Source: JAAZBG01 sp964390065 (GTDB taxonomy: Bacteria; Fibrobacterota; Chitinivibrionia; Chitinivibrionales; Chitinispirillaceae). From it: a stretch of DNA of 18,190 nt. The stretch is taken from assembly GCA_964390065.1 (NCBI GenBank), contig CAYMGX010000080.1, forward strand, positions 1 to 18,190, given 5' to 3'. Each line of letters starts with the position of its first letter. Within the stretch, counting starts at the first letter, position 1. Of the stretch, positions 1 to 7,296 are shown in pieces. The notes beneath the pieces were generated by a model, which was given only the letters and a program-made list of their open reading frames with translations, ran no database searches and was not told the origin of the DNA. A program made the position numbers and the translations under genes.

Positions 1-18
1 AGTGCCAATTCCCCTTTT

Positions 19-3000
19 CTACCTCATAATGATATCCCGCAATGATTGATACGAATCTATCACATCATACTTTATATCTGCATGTCCTAATGCTTCGAAG
101 TGTTTTTTTGCATAACTGATTTTTTTGTGCTCTATCTCTTTAAGTTGCAGTGTTTCCATACTTCCCTTGGTTTCTGCTATGAAATAGACATACTTGAATT
201 TATCTGTGTTAAACACGATAGCCCAGTCAGGGTTATAATTACCCAGCGGTGTCGGTATTTTGAAACCGTTAGGGCCACCGGGAAGTTTTGCATAGACAAG
301 CACTTCTTCACATTCGAGATCAGAAGCGAATTTCCGTTCAATATCAGAATCGGTTTTTACATAGTTATGAACATGCTTTTTAACTTCCAGAATATTCTTT
401 GTGAGCGATCCTTTAAAGTTATTAATTGTAAAAATGCTGTCATCGTAGGTCTTGTCAGTTTTTGAGTAGATAATATTATTGATAAGTGTTGCTGCTTTTT
501 CACTATTGATAATATTAGAAACACCCTGAATAAAGCTCTCCGGGTTTATCCTGAAATTATGGAACGTATCCATCCGTAAACCCTGCAATATTTTTACAAT
601 AGTTTTGCGGGTCAGATTAGTTTCTTTGGTAATTTCGGCTACAAGATCGTACTTCAATGAACCCAGCAGAGATTCTGCTCTTTCGGTGGTACTCTTTTCC
701 TTTTTCATGCTTTCGCCAGACTTGAGTGTTGCCTCGTCAATCTTATCCTGTTGTTCACCAGATGTAATATTGATCAATATTTTTTTTACGGTAAGATTGG
801 TGTCTATTGCCTTGACGCATTTATCAATAAGTTCTTTACTTTCAAAATCCACTTTATATACTGTTTTGACTTTTATCTTGTTCCATAATTCCTGAAATTC
901 TTTTTTTGCAAAATTATCGTTGGGTTTAAGAATCGCCTCATTGATATTGTTATCATTGTCGTTTTCTGCAGCATTAAAGTTTGCTGTTGTGTAGATACCG
1001 GTCATCAGTTCAGCAACGCAAGATTCAAAACCTTTTAACTTTTCCGGGAGAGCATAGGTTTTATTTTCCACATCTTTCATCAGGGCTTCGGTAATATGGT
1101 AATTTGAATCCAGATATCCCTTGGTTTTCATATCGAAAATCAAATCCATAGAGGACTGGCTATCAAAAACAAACTTCTCGCCTTTTTCGTTATGAATGAC
1201 ACGGTTGTTTAATACTTCAATCGTAAGGGTAACCGGACGCTCTGAAAGGGACTCAACAATTTCATTCTGTAATGCTTTCGCAAAGGAATCATAGGATTCG
1301 CTGGCAACGACAGTGAGTTTATTGACATCAAAGAAATCATTGCCCAGTACCAGGGAATCCATGCGCTCGCCATTGGAATTGACACAGATACGCAAACCAC
1401 GCCCTATTTCCTGTCGTTTGCTGATTTCCGATTGGCTGTGCTTAAGGGTACAAATCTGAAATACATTCGGGTTATCCCAACCTTCACGAAGCGCAGAATG
1501 AGAAAATATAAAGCGTGCCGGTTCGTTAAAATCAAGAAGCCGTTCTTTGTTTTTCATGATCAGGTCATAAGCAGATACATCATCACTGCCACCCTCGCCT
1601 CGTTTCTCTTTAGAATCGACATCATGACCTTTTTTATCAATGGAGAAGTATCCTTTATGAATAGTGCCTGCAGAATGTTTATTCAAATAATCATTATACT
1701 CTGGCTCAAAAAAATGTTGCTTGCTAATCGCCTGCCTGTATTCATCCTCAAAAACCTTTGCGTAAATACCTTTTTGGTCGGGACTTGAATAATCACGATA
1801 CTTTACTACTTCGTCAATAAAGAAAAGGGAAAGAACCTTTATTCCCTTATGATACATTACCCGCTCTTTTTCAATATGCGATTTTATCGTTTCACGAATC
1901 TGGATTCGACGCACATGTTCCTCGTCAACGTCTCCGATTGTTTGACCGACAGAGAGGGTAATTCCGTTCGTAAATGAAACCGTGTTGGTAAGGCCATTAA
2001 TTTCTTTAACCACAAAACCTTTATATTGCTTCAATTCATTGGAGAGTAGATATAGTTCATCTTTTTCTTTGATCTGCCGAATCTTCTTGTGTAATCCATT
2101 AGACTGTTTTATTTCAAGCTCAACATAAGCAACCGGAAACTGGTTTGTGCTTACCTGTATTCTGTCAAGAAACAGATAACTATTGGTTCCGCTGTTACCG
2201 ACAACCTCAATTCCCTTAACGCTTATTTTTTTCACCAGTTTCTGGTTATAGGCATCAATCGCATCCAGCCGGTAGATTTTGTTAAAGTCTTTTTTATGGG
2301 TAGCTGAATAGCGTAGTGTAAAGAGTTGACCGAAAACGTAGTCTGTAAATATCTTTTCTGCCTTATCACCAAACCGTTGCGGTTCGTCAATTATTAAAAT
2401 CGGCCTGGCTCGTTTGATTATATCAATCGGGCGTTCAGATTGCAGCGCATCGATTTTTTGGTATATCTTTCGCGCTGCTTCTGATTTTAGCTCCTTATCA
2501 TTCTCTTTTACATTAAATGCCTGATAGTTCATGATAATCACTTCGATATTGGAAGTAACGGCAAAGCTTTTAATGTTGATCAGGTTCGATTTATTCTGGG
2601 TATTGTAGATGGAAAAACGAATTTTCTTTCCGTAAATCTCCTGAAAATGATCGGCAGTGATTTCCAGGGATTTATGCACACCTTCACGAATAGCCACTGA
2701 AGGCACCATGATAATAAACTTGTTCCAGCCGTAATGTTTATTCAGCTCATACATGGTTTTGGTATAGACATAGGTTTTGCCGGTTCCGGTTTCCATTTCA
2801 ATAGTAAAGTTGAGTCCGTCAAGTTTACTGATGATTTTTAAACCTTGTTCATTTTGCAAAGCCTGAACGTTCTTTAATATCTCGTTTTCTGATATTTCAA
2901 GTTTTTTGTTGGAGAAAATCTCTTCTACTTTGATTTCTGTACCGAACAATCCCTGATCAAGTATTTTCCTGCTGACAACTTCTTTTCTGAATCCTTTGCT

Positions 3001-3075
3001 TTGCCCCTCAAAACAGCGGATCACCGCCATAGTAGCATCGTTCTGGTAGGGTTGTTGTTTGAATTGAAGCTTCAT
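19..3075 (-). CDS. res: Type III restriction enzyme, Res subunit (helicase-endonuclease)
   Basis: This is the restriction subunit of a Type III R-M system; with Mod it would translocate on and cleave DNA carrying unmethylated sites in inverted orientation (family knowledge). Seen: Walker A EMETGTGKTY at residues 93-102, a Res-type DEAD-like box IIDEPQRFG around 228-236, the helicase motif VI region SKRQEIGRGLRI in the middle of the protein, and a C-terminal PD-(D/E)xK nuclease with PD at 949-950 and ETK at 968-970. At 1018 aa it is full length for the family, and the catalytic residues I can locate are intact. The start ATG overlaps the rhuM-like stop codon as ATGA, so translation is probably coupled. 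It is the last gene of the operon seen here; only 18 bases follow it in the window, so a terminator cannot be judged. Confidence 0.95.
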   Translation of the reverse strand: MKLQFKQQPYQNDATMAVIRCFEGQSKGFRKEVVSRKILDQGLFGTEIKVEEIFSNKKLEISENEILKNVQALQNEQGLKIISKLDGLNFTIEMETGTGKTYVYTKTMYELNKHYGWNKFIIMVPSVAIREGVHKSLEITADHFQEIYGKKIRFSIYNTQNKSNLINIKSFAVTSNIEVIIMNYQAFNVKENDKELKSEAARKIYQKIDALQSERPIDIIKRARPILIIDEPQRFGDKAEKIFTDYVFGQLFTLRYSATHKKDFNKIYRLDAIDAYNQKLVKKISVKGIEVVGNSGTNSYLFLDRIQVSTNQFPVAYVELEIKQSNGLHKKIRQIKEKDELYLLSNELKQYKGFVVKEINGLTNTVSFTNGITLSVGQTIGDVDEEHVRRIQIRETIKSHIEKERVMYHKGIKVLSLFFIDEVVKYRDYSSPDQKGIYAKVFEDEYRQAISKQHFFEPEYNDYLNKHSAGTIHKGYFSIDKKGHDVDSKEKRGEGGSDDVSAYDLIMKNKERLLDFNEPARFIFSHSALREGWDNPNVFQICTLKHSQSEISKRQEIGRGLRICVNSNGERMDSLVLGNDFFDVNKLTVVASESYDSFAKALQNEIVESLSERPVTLTIEVLNNRVIHNEKGEKFVFDSQSSMDLIFDMKTKGYLDSNYHITEALMKDVENKTYALPEKLKGFESCVAELMTGIYTTANFNAAENDNDNNINEAILKPNDNFAKKEFQELWNKIKVKTVYKVDFESKELIDKCVKAIDTNLTVKKILINITSGEQQDKIDEATLKSGESMKKEKSTTERAESLLGSLKYDLVAEITKETNLTRKTIVKILQGLRMDTFHNFRINPESFIQGVSNIINSEKAATLINNIIYSKTDKTYDDSIFTINNFKGSLTKNILEVKKHVHNYVKTDSDIERKFASDLECEEVLVYAKLPGGPNGFKIPTPLGNYNPDWAIVFNTDKFKYVYFIAETKGSMETLQLKEIEHKKISYAKKHFEALGHADIKYDVIDSYQSLRDIIMR

Positions 3076-3557
3076 TCTTTTTTCTCCAGCAGTTTTTTAA
3101 TTTCTCTATCAAAGTCAGATTCAAACAGTTTGTCCTGAATTGGCCTGTATTTTTCAAATTCATTTTCAGCAAATGCTTTGGCGATTTCAGCGGTGACTTT
3201 TCCAGCGTTTTGCAAAACTTCTTCTTCGTTAAATTGTAGAAATGCATCGAGATTATAAAATCTGGTCTGATTTACCTGGTTTTTCCCCTCAATTGCACCA
3301 TGTTGAGTGGGTATTTCCAAAATGGAAACAACCACTTTTTCATCAAGCTCATTAGTCTCAAAAATGTTTTTTAAGTGTTTTGATATCGCTGGCACACCCA
3401 CATCAAATAATTGGGCGATTTTTTTTTGCGGCAACCAAATGGTTTCATTGTGTAAATAAACATCAATTTTTATATCACCATTAGGGCTCTTATAGAGTAA
3501 AAACTCGGTAAGTTTGTCTTCTCTCTTGTGGCTTTTTTCTTCCTTTTTCTGGCTCAT
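3072..3557 (-). CDS. RhuM-family protein with a large internal deletion
   Basis: This 161-aa protein matches the two ends of RhuM ('virulence protein RhuM', usually about 330 aa) but lacks the middle. Residues about 20-105 carry the N-terminal part, including a winged-helix-like segment around TIWLPQKKIAQLFDVG and the family signature TQHGAIEGK at 84-92. Residues about 106-160 (FLQFNEEEVL to SDFDREIKKLL) align, from memory, with the extreme C-terminus of full-length RhuM. The join near residue 105 is in frame, so the gene may still be functional. It overlaps mod upstream and res downstream by ATGA at both ends, which places it firmly in the R-M operon. Its role is unknown; DNA binding or regulation is my inference. 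RhuM genes next to Type III systems are familiar to me, but I cannot check how common this short form is. Confidence 0.8.
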   Translation of the reverse strand: MSQKKEEKSHKREDKLTEFLLYKSPNGDIKIDVYLHNETIWLPQKKIAQLFDVGVPAISKHLKNIFETNELDEKVVVSILEIPTQHGAIEGKNQVNQTRFYNLDAFLQFNEEEVLQNAGKVTAEIAKAFAENEFEKYRPIQDKLFESDFDREIKKLLEKKE

Positions 3558-5509
3558 ATCACCGTTACCTTTGTTTCCGGTGAAAACCGCTTGAAGCGTT
3601 CCTCTAAGTTAATACGATCTTTATCGTCTTTAAAACCGGCATCTTTGAAAACGACTTTAAATGGTTTAAATTGTGCAATTGTGTCAACAATCTTTACATC
3701 AATATCGTTGTCAAAGCAGGCAACCAAAGCCCTGGTCTGAACAATATATACTGTATTGTCAAGAATCTTTTTAACTTCGATTGGCAGTGTGAGTTCCAGT
3801 CCGAGATCAAGAATAACCTGAGTAAGCAAGTCTTCCGGTGTGCGGTCTTCTTTAATGTTGCTTTCAAGAAACGATAACTGTTCCTGTTTAAGTTCCGCGG
3901 GGTGATAGAAAACATCTTTCATATTTGATGAGTCTACCTTGTATACTCTGAAACCGATGTCCGGACAATGATTTGCGTGATTGTCTGAACCTTGATTTTC
4001 TTGATTACCTTGATGAACCTGATTAAATAAATCAGGCTCATCCTTTAATCTTTTGGAATCAAGGTTCAGACGTATTTGCTTCCCGGCACGCCGGATACGC
4101 TCTTTGCCAATTTCAGCGATAGTTTTGTATCCGGCTTTGAATGCTTCACTGTTTTCGTCGCAGGGTTCAGGAAGTTGCACCATGATGAATTTACGGTTGC
4201 CACCATCTTCAGCATTGAGTTGCATGACGGCGTGGGCGGTGGTAGCGGAGCCAGAGAAGAAGTCGAGTATGATGTCGTTTGGTTTTGTACCAATTTTCAT
4301 TGCTTTTTGTATAAGAGTATATGGCTTAGGAAAATCGAAGACCTTTGCATCCATCAAGTTTTCTAAGTTTTTACTTGCTTCATCTGTTGTACCTGCATCT
4401 TCTCTTTTCCATAAATTAACAGGAACCATTCCGCCATCTAATTCGGATAAGAACTTTTTCAACCGAGGGTAAGTATTGTTTCCATCTTTTCCCCAGTGCA
4501 GCCTATTTTCTGCAACATGTTTTAAATATGTACTTTTTTCATATTTCCAAGCATTTGTCGGATGCGTAACAGTTTCACCAGTAATAGGGTTTTCAATTTC
4601 ATAAGCAAGATTTGGTCTTTGTTCTTTTGTTGCTGGGTTAACATAAGATACGCTTGTCCAAACGCCTCGAGGATCTGCGTCTGGATTATTATAAATGGAA
4701 TCCGCCTTTTCATTCCTTGGTTCTTTTATCTCATCCAAAGCATCTGATTTCCTTATGCACACCAAATGTTCTGTTAACGTTGCAAAAGTTTTAGAGTTAT
4801 TACTTCTTGTGAACCTTTTTTCCCAAATAATATTTGCAAGGAAATTCTCTTCCCCAAAAACCTCATCACAAATCTTCCTTAAATTATGCACTTCGTTATC
4901 ATCAATACTAATAAAAATAACTCCATCATCTTTAAGTAAATCTCTCGCCACAATCAGTCGTTCATACATCATACTCAACCAATCGGAATGATACCGACCA
5001 TTGCTATCTGTATTTCTAAAGAGCCTGCCGCCTTCTTCGTCGGTAGTTCCCAGTTCCTCTTCGTACTCGTCTTTACTTTTAGCAAAATTATCTTTGTAGA
5101 TAAAATCATTACCTGTGTTATAGGGCGGATCGATATAGATCATCTTTACTTTGTTGAGATAACTCTCCTGCAAAATCTTAAGCACTTCAAAGTTATCACC
5201 TTCTATATAGAGGTTCTCCGTAGTGTCGAAGTTCACACTCTCATCACGACAAGGACGCAATGTTTTAGTAATTGGTGTATTCGCTTTGAGTAAAGATGCT
5301 TTTTTCCCGGGCCAGTCAAGGCGATAGCGTTCATTATCGTCTTCAACCAGATTTTTCGATAGTGTTTGTTTTAACAGATCAAAATCTATTGATTTTATTA
5401 CAGTACCTTTTTCATCCCGTGCTTCGGTAATAACATTTGGGAACAACGCCCCAATTTTCTCAATATTTATATCGGTTAAATCCGGTGTGCTCATTTTTAG
5501 TTTGTCCAT
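3554..5509 (-). CDS. mod: Type III R-M DNA methyltransferase, Mod subunit (N6-adenine)
   Basis: Mod recognises the target site and methylates adenine at N6 using SAM; it also supplies site recognition to Res. Seen: the beta-class order with catalytic motif IV DPPYNTG at residues 127-133 first, then the SAM-binding motif FSGSATT at 418-424; the segment between them should hold the target recognition region. The start at 5509 (651 aa) has a strong AAGGAG site 7 bases upstream. An in-frame ATG at 5578 would add 23 residues, but those come from a palindromic repeat and have no comparable ribosome site. Residues about 480-509 are encoded by another copy of that repeat family (3983-4071), inserted in frame in a linker before the conserved DIGFRVYK segment. 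The gene is coupled to the rhuM-like gene by an ATGA overlap. Confidence 0.95.
   Translation of the reverse strand: MDKLKMSTPDLTDINIEKIGALFPNVITEARDEKGTVIKSIDFDLLKQTLSKNLVEDDNERYRLDWPGKKASLLKANTPITKTLRPCRDESVNFDTTENLYIEGDNFEVLKILQESYLNKVKMIYIDPPYNTGNDFIYKDNFAKSKDEYEEELGTTDEEGGRLFRNTDSNGRYHSDWLSMMYERLIVARDLLKDDGVIFISIDDNEVHNLRKICDEVFGEENFLANIIWEKRFTRSNNSKTFATLTEHLVCIRKSDALDEIKEPRNEKADSIYNNPDADPRGVWTSVSYVNPATKEQRPNLAYEIENPITGETVTHPTNAWKYEKSTYLKHVAENRLHWGKDGNNTYPRLKKFLSELDGGMVPVNLWKREDAGTTDEASKNLENLMDAKVFDFPKPYTLIQKAMKIGTKPNDIILDFFSGSATTAHAVMQLNAEDGGNRKFIMVQLPEPCDENSEAFKAGYKTIAEIGKERIRRAGKQIRLNLDSKRLKDEPDLFNQVHQGNQENQGSDNHANHCPDIGFRVYKVDSSNMKDVFYHPAELKQEQLSFLESNIKEDRTPEDLLTQVILDLGLELTLPIEVKKILDNTVYIVQTRALVACFDNDIDVKIVDTIAQFKPFKVVFKDAGFKDDKDRINLEERFKRFSPETKVTVI
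3983..4071. repeat. Palindromic element inside mod, in frame
   Basis: An 89-base element is bounded by perfect 15-base inverted ends GTCTGAACCTTGATT (3983-3997 and its complement at 4057-4071). A second inverted repeat, CCTGATT/AATCAGG, lies near its centre (about 4018-4036). The ends match those of the intergenic copies at 5526-5719 and 6120-6238; the interior differs and is free of stop codons in the mod frame. It encodes about 30 mod residues from RLNLDSKR to NQGSD, rich in Q, N and D, as expected for a solvent-exposed insert. Confidence 0.85.
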
Positions 5510-5525
5510 TATATTTCTCCTTGTC

Positions 5526-5613
5526 TCTGAACCGTGATTGTGCTTGATTGACCTGATTACTTGATTTTTTTTAATCATGGTAATCCTGTAATCCTTTTAA
5601 TCAAGGTTCAGAC
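5526..5613. repeat. Palindromic element copy A (upstream of mod)
   Basis: An 88-base near-palindrome runs from TCTGAACC to GGTTCAGAC. Its left arm carries TGATT four to five times at short spacing and its right arm the complementary AATCA/AATC series, around a T-rich centre. It is about 92% identical by eye to copy B, which starts 17 bases further on. In mRNA it could form a long imperfect hairpin directly before the mod Shine-Dalgarno sequence. Confidence 0.85.
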
Positions 5614-5630
5614 ATCTTCTCACTCATATT

Positions 5631-5719
5631 GTCTGAACCTTGATTGTACCTGATTGACCTGATTACTTGATTTTTTTTAATCATGGTAATCCCATAATCC
5701 TTCTAATCATGGTTCAGAC
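5631..5719. repeat. Palindromic element copy B (3' end of the GxxExxY gene)
   Basis: An 89-base element is bounded by perfect 9-base inverted ends GTCTGAACC. Its right end overlaps the last codons of the GxxExxY gene and supplies that gene's TGA stop and the final residues SEP. Copies A and B stand in tandem and fill nearly all of the gap between the GxxExxY gene and mod. Confidence 0.85.
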
Positions 5720-6105
5720 ATTTTCTCAAGGTTCAAGACTTTATTATTATGAACCCGCTTATGCTGTAAACTTTTTGCTCCAAAATTAATAAGTAATCCG
5801 ATTTCAATATTGTATGCTTCCAGATAATTCATTGCTTGAGCTAAGTGGACATCTTCAAGGTTAATAACTGCTTTTATTTCGACCATTATTTTATTTGCTA
5901 CAAAGAAATCGACCCGTCGTGTTCCAACATCAAATCCTTTGTACTGCAATTTCATTTCCTGTTCACGGATATGCTGCAGTCCCTGTAAATTCAATTCAAT
6001 TGCTAATGCACGTTGATATACAACTTCTTGAAAGCCATTGCCCAGGTGCTTGTGCACTTCCATTGCGCAGCCGATAATTTTATAGGTCAACTCTTCATAC
6101 TGCAT
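5707..6105 (-). CDS. GxxExxY protein (PD-(D/E)xK nuclease-like family)
   Basis: This 132-aa protein belongs to the GxxExxY family (PDDEXK_3 type). Seen: the name-giving motif G24-F-Q-E27-V-V-Y30, then D66 and E76-I-K78 in the spacing of a PD-(D/E)xK fold, Q90, and the typical ending around LLINFGAKSLQHKRV. The biochemical activity of the family is, as far as I know, not established; nuclease activity is inferred from the fold. The ATG at 6105 has a GGAG site 5 bases upstream. The last residues (MSEP) and the stop codon come from palindromic element B, and the start lies 15 bases from palindromic element C. The gene is therefore bracketed by the same repeat family and looks like a cassette inserted between the DUF4391 gene and mod. 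Confidence 0.85.
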   Translation of the reverse strand: MQYEELTYKIIGCAMEVHKHLGNGFQEVVYQRALAIELNLQGLQHIREQEMKLQYKGFDVGTRRVDFFVANKIMVEIKAVINLEDVHLAQAMNYLEAYNIEIGLLINFGAKSLQHKRVHNNKVLNLEKMSEP

Positions 6106-6119
6106 AAATTCTCCATATT

Positions 6120-6238
6120 GTCTGAACCGTGATTGTGCCTGATTAACTTGATTACATGATTTCTAAATCATGGTAATCTCATAATCCTTTTAATCAAGGT
6201 TCAAGACTCTTCTTAATCCTTCTAATCAAGGTTCAGAC
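6120..6238. repeat. Palindromic element copy C (between DUF4391 and GxxExxY genes)
   Basis: The left end GTCTGAACC is at 6120-6128. The right part contains a duplicated end: a first AATCAAGGTTCAAGAC ending at 6208 and a second AATCAAGGTTCAGAC at 6224-6238, making this copy about 30 bases longer than the others. It fills the 120-base gap between the two genes and provides the stop codon and MSEP tail of the DUF4391 protein. Confidence 0.8.
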
Positions 6239-6885
6239 ATCGTCTTCAACTGTGTTTTCTTCTCAAGCAGTACCTTGTTTATCTCAACCTTGCGGTTAAA
6301 CTGTTTTTCTTTACTTATCTTGCGTTCCAATGCCATGATCTCTGCTTCCAGTGCTCTGATTATTTTATCGTTACCAATAATCTCACTAAAACTGCCCCTA
6401 TTTTGAACCTTGTCCTGAATAAAAGCTTTTACTAATTTCTGATACACCTTTTCCAGATCAATTCCGGTAAAATCAAAGGTTATATCCTCGTTCCAGTCAC
6501 AAAAATAGTAGTTTTCCACGCTGGTATTCTCTTTTAATGTAATTCCATAGGCAACATTTTCATTGTATACAAATCGATAAAGTATCTGATACGGAATGGT
6601 TTTATCAATGATCTTCAAGACATTTTTGGGGATTACCTGTTCTTTCAACTCGATTTCAAATACCTGTATCTCCGTAACCTTCTCTGTTTTTGTGATGCCA
6701 ATGGTACTTTCCGCAAGCTTGTACATCCAGGTTATCTTCTGAATCTTATCAGCAAAATCGTTTTGTAACTTCGTACTGAGATTGGCTTTTTCATAAAACC
6801 TGCTCTTTGCAATAAACTTATTTACAAAAGCTTCCTTGGGTAATGGTAAATTATGAATTGTGAATTGTAAATTTTTCTGGTTCAT
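6226..6885 (-). CDS. DUF4391 domain protein
   Basis: This 219-aa protein matches the DUF4391 family, which I recall mainly beside SNF2-type helicases and Type III-like methyltransferase/helicase genes; its function is not known to me. Seen: the typical start LPKEAFVNKFIAKSRFYEKA at residues about 16-35, the core around IQVFEIELKEQVIPKNVLKIID, the YYFCDWNED segment, and a charged helical C-terminus (about 175-215) that may form a coiled coil. Both ends look altered by repeats. The first 14 residues (MNQKNLQFTIHNLP) are encoded by one of the inverted repeats that flank the S23 gene, and the last four (MSEP) by palindromic element C. The start overlaps the S23 stop as ATGA. Confidence 0.85.
   Translation of the reverse strand: MNQKNLQFTIHNLPLPKEAFVNKFIAKSRFYEKANLSTKLQNDFADKIQKITWMYKLAESTIGITKTEKVTEIQVFEIELKEQVIPKNVLKIIDKTIPYQILYRFVYNENVAYGITLKENTSVENYYFCDWNEDITFDFTGIDLEKVYQKLVKAFIQDKVQNRGSFSEIIGNDKIIRALEAEIMALERKISKEKQFNRKVEINKVLLEKKTQLKTMSEP
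6843..6866 (+). repeat. Left inverted repeat of the S23 gene cassette
   Basis: A 24-base A/T-rich repeat beginning ATGGTAAATTATGAATTG, followed by another GAATTGTAAATT unit. It matches the sequence at 7273-7296 on the opposite strand at 21 of 24 positions. It lies inside the DUF4391 coding region, where it encodes residues of the atypical N-terminus. Confidence 0.7.
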
Positions 6886-7241
6886 AAGTTTTTCCCAATT
6901 CCCTTTGAACTGATAATTATTGAGGAAAGCAATTTCTGGATTTCGATTAAATCAGACTCCATTGAGTCAAACATATTTTTTTCTAAGTAATCAGAATGAT
7001 GCAGGAGTTCCAACCAGTACATGGTCTCGTTAGCCTCTTTTTGAGCAACTGCCATTTTATGTATAAAATCGGCTTTGCTTTCCGCATGTTCAGACTCTCG
7101 AATCATCGCTCCAATAGATGTTCCACTTCTCAGTATCTGCGTTGATAACACAAACTCCTTCTGCTCCTGCAAATATTTATTCAATTTTACAATTCTCAAA
7201 GCGAAAGTAAAACTTTTATTCTTTATGACATTATCTCTCAT
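6882..7241 (-). CDS. Four-helix-bundle protein (S23 / 23S rRNA intervening-sequence family)
   Basis: This 119-aa protein fits the S23 family in length and sequence: the signature LRSGTSIGAMIRESEHAESKADFIHKM spans residues about 38-64 (R and S of the LRxSxSIGA type, ESK-DF), followed by KEANETMYWLELL. The family was first seen in insertions within 23S rRNA genes of Leptospira and relatives, and is related in fold to the Avd protein of diversity-generating retroelements; it is thought to bind nucleic acid as a pentamer (family knowledge). A GGTGA site lies close upstream of the ATG, and that start region is itself part of an A/T-rich repeat. It is flanked by a 24-base inverted repeat and lies between the helicase and DUF4391 genes, so it looks like an inserted unit. 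Confidence 0.88.
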   Translation of the reverse strand: MRDNVIKNKSFTFALRIVKLNKYLQEQKEFVLSTQILRSGTSIGAMIRESEHAESKADFIHKMAVAQKEANETMYWLELLHHSDYLEKNMFDSMESDLIEIQKLLSSIIISSKGIGKNL

Positions 7242-7259
7242 AATTCACCATTCACCATT
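7240..7259 (-). repeat. ATGGTGA short repeat at the S23 start
   Basis: On the minus strand AATGGTGA occurs twice in tandem and runs into AATTATGAGAG, which contains the S23 start codon. It is a shorter relative of the flanking inverted repeats and supplies the ribosome-binding region. Confidence 0.55.
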
Positions 7260-7272
7260 TTTTTCCTTTTTC

Positions 7273-7296
7273 AACTCATAATTCATCATTTACCAT
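7273..7296 (-). repeat. Right inverted repeat of the S23 gene cassette
   Basis: On the minus strand it reads ATGGTAAATGATGAATTATG followed by AGTT, the inverted partner of 6843-6866 with three mismatches in 24. It overlaps the 3' end of the helicase gene and gives that protein its last residues (MNGK) and its TGA stop. Confidence 0.7.

Noticed and set aside
3528..5293. Several open frames of 60-140 codons on the plus strand opposite mod
   Set aside because: They lie antisense to a clearly conserved gene, have no ribosome sites and resemble no family; they are shadows.
5510..5578. A 23-residue N-terminal extension of Mod from the ATG at 5578
   Set aside because: The extension is translated from palindromic element A, and the ATG at 5509 has a much better AAGGAG site; the protein starting there matches the usual Mod start.
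5526..6238. CRISPR array
   Set aside because: The repeats are long near-palindromes with unequal spacing and genes between them, not short direct repeats with uniform spacers.
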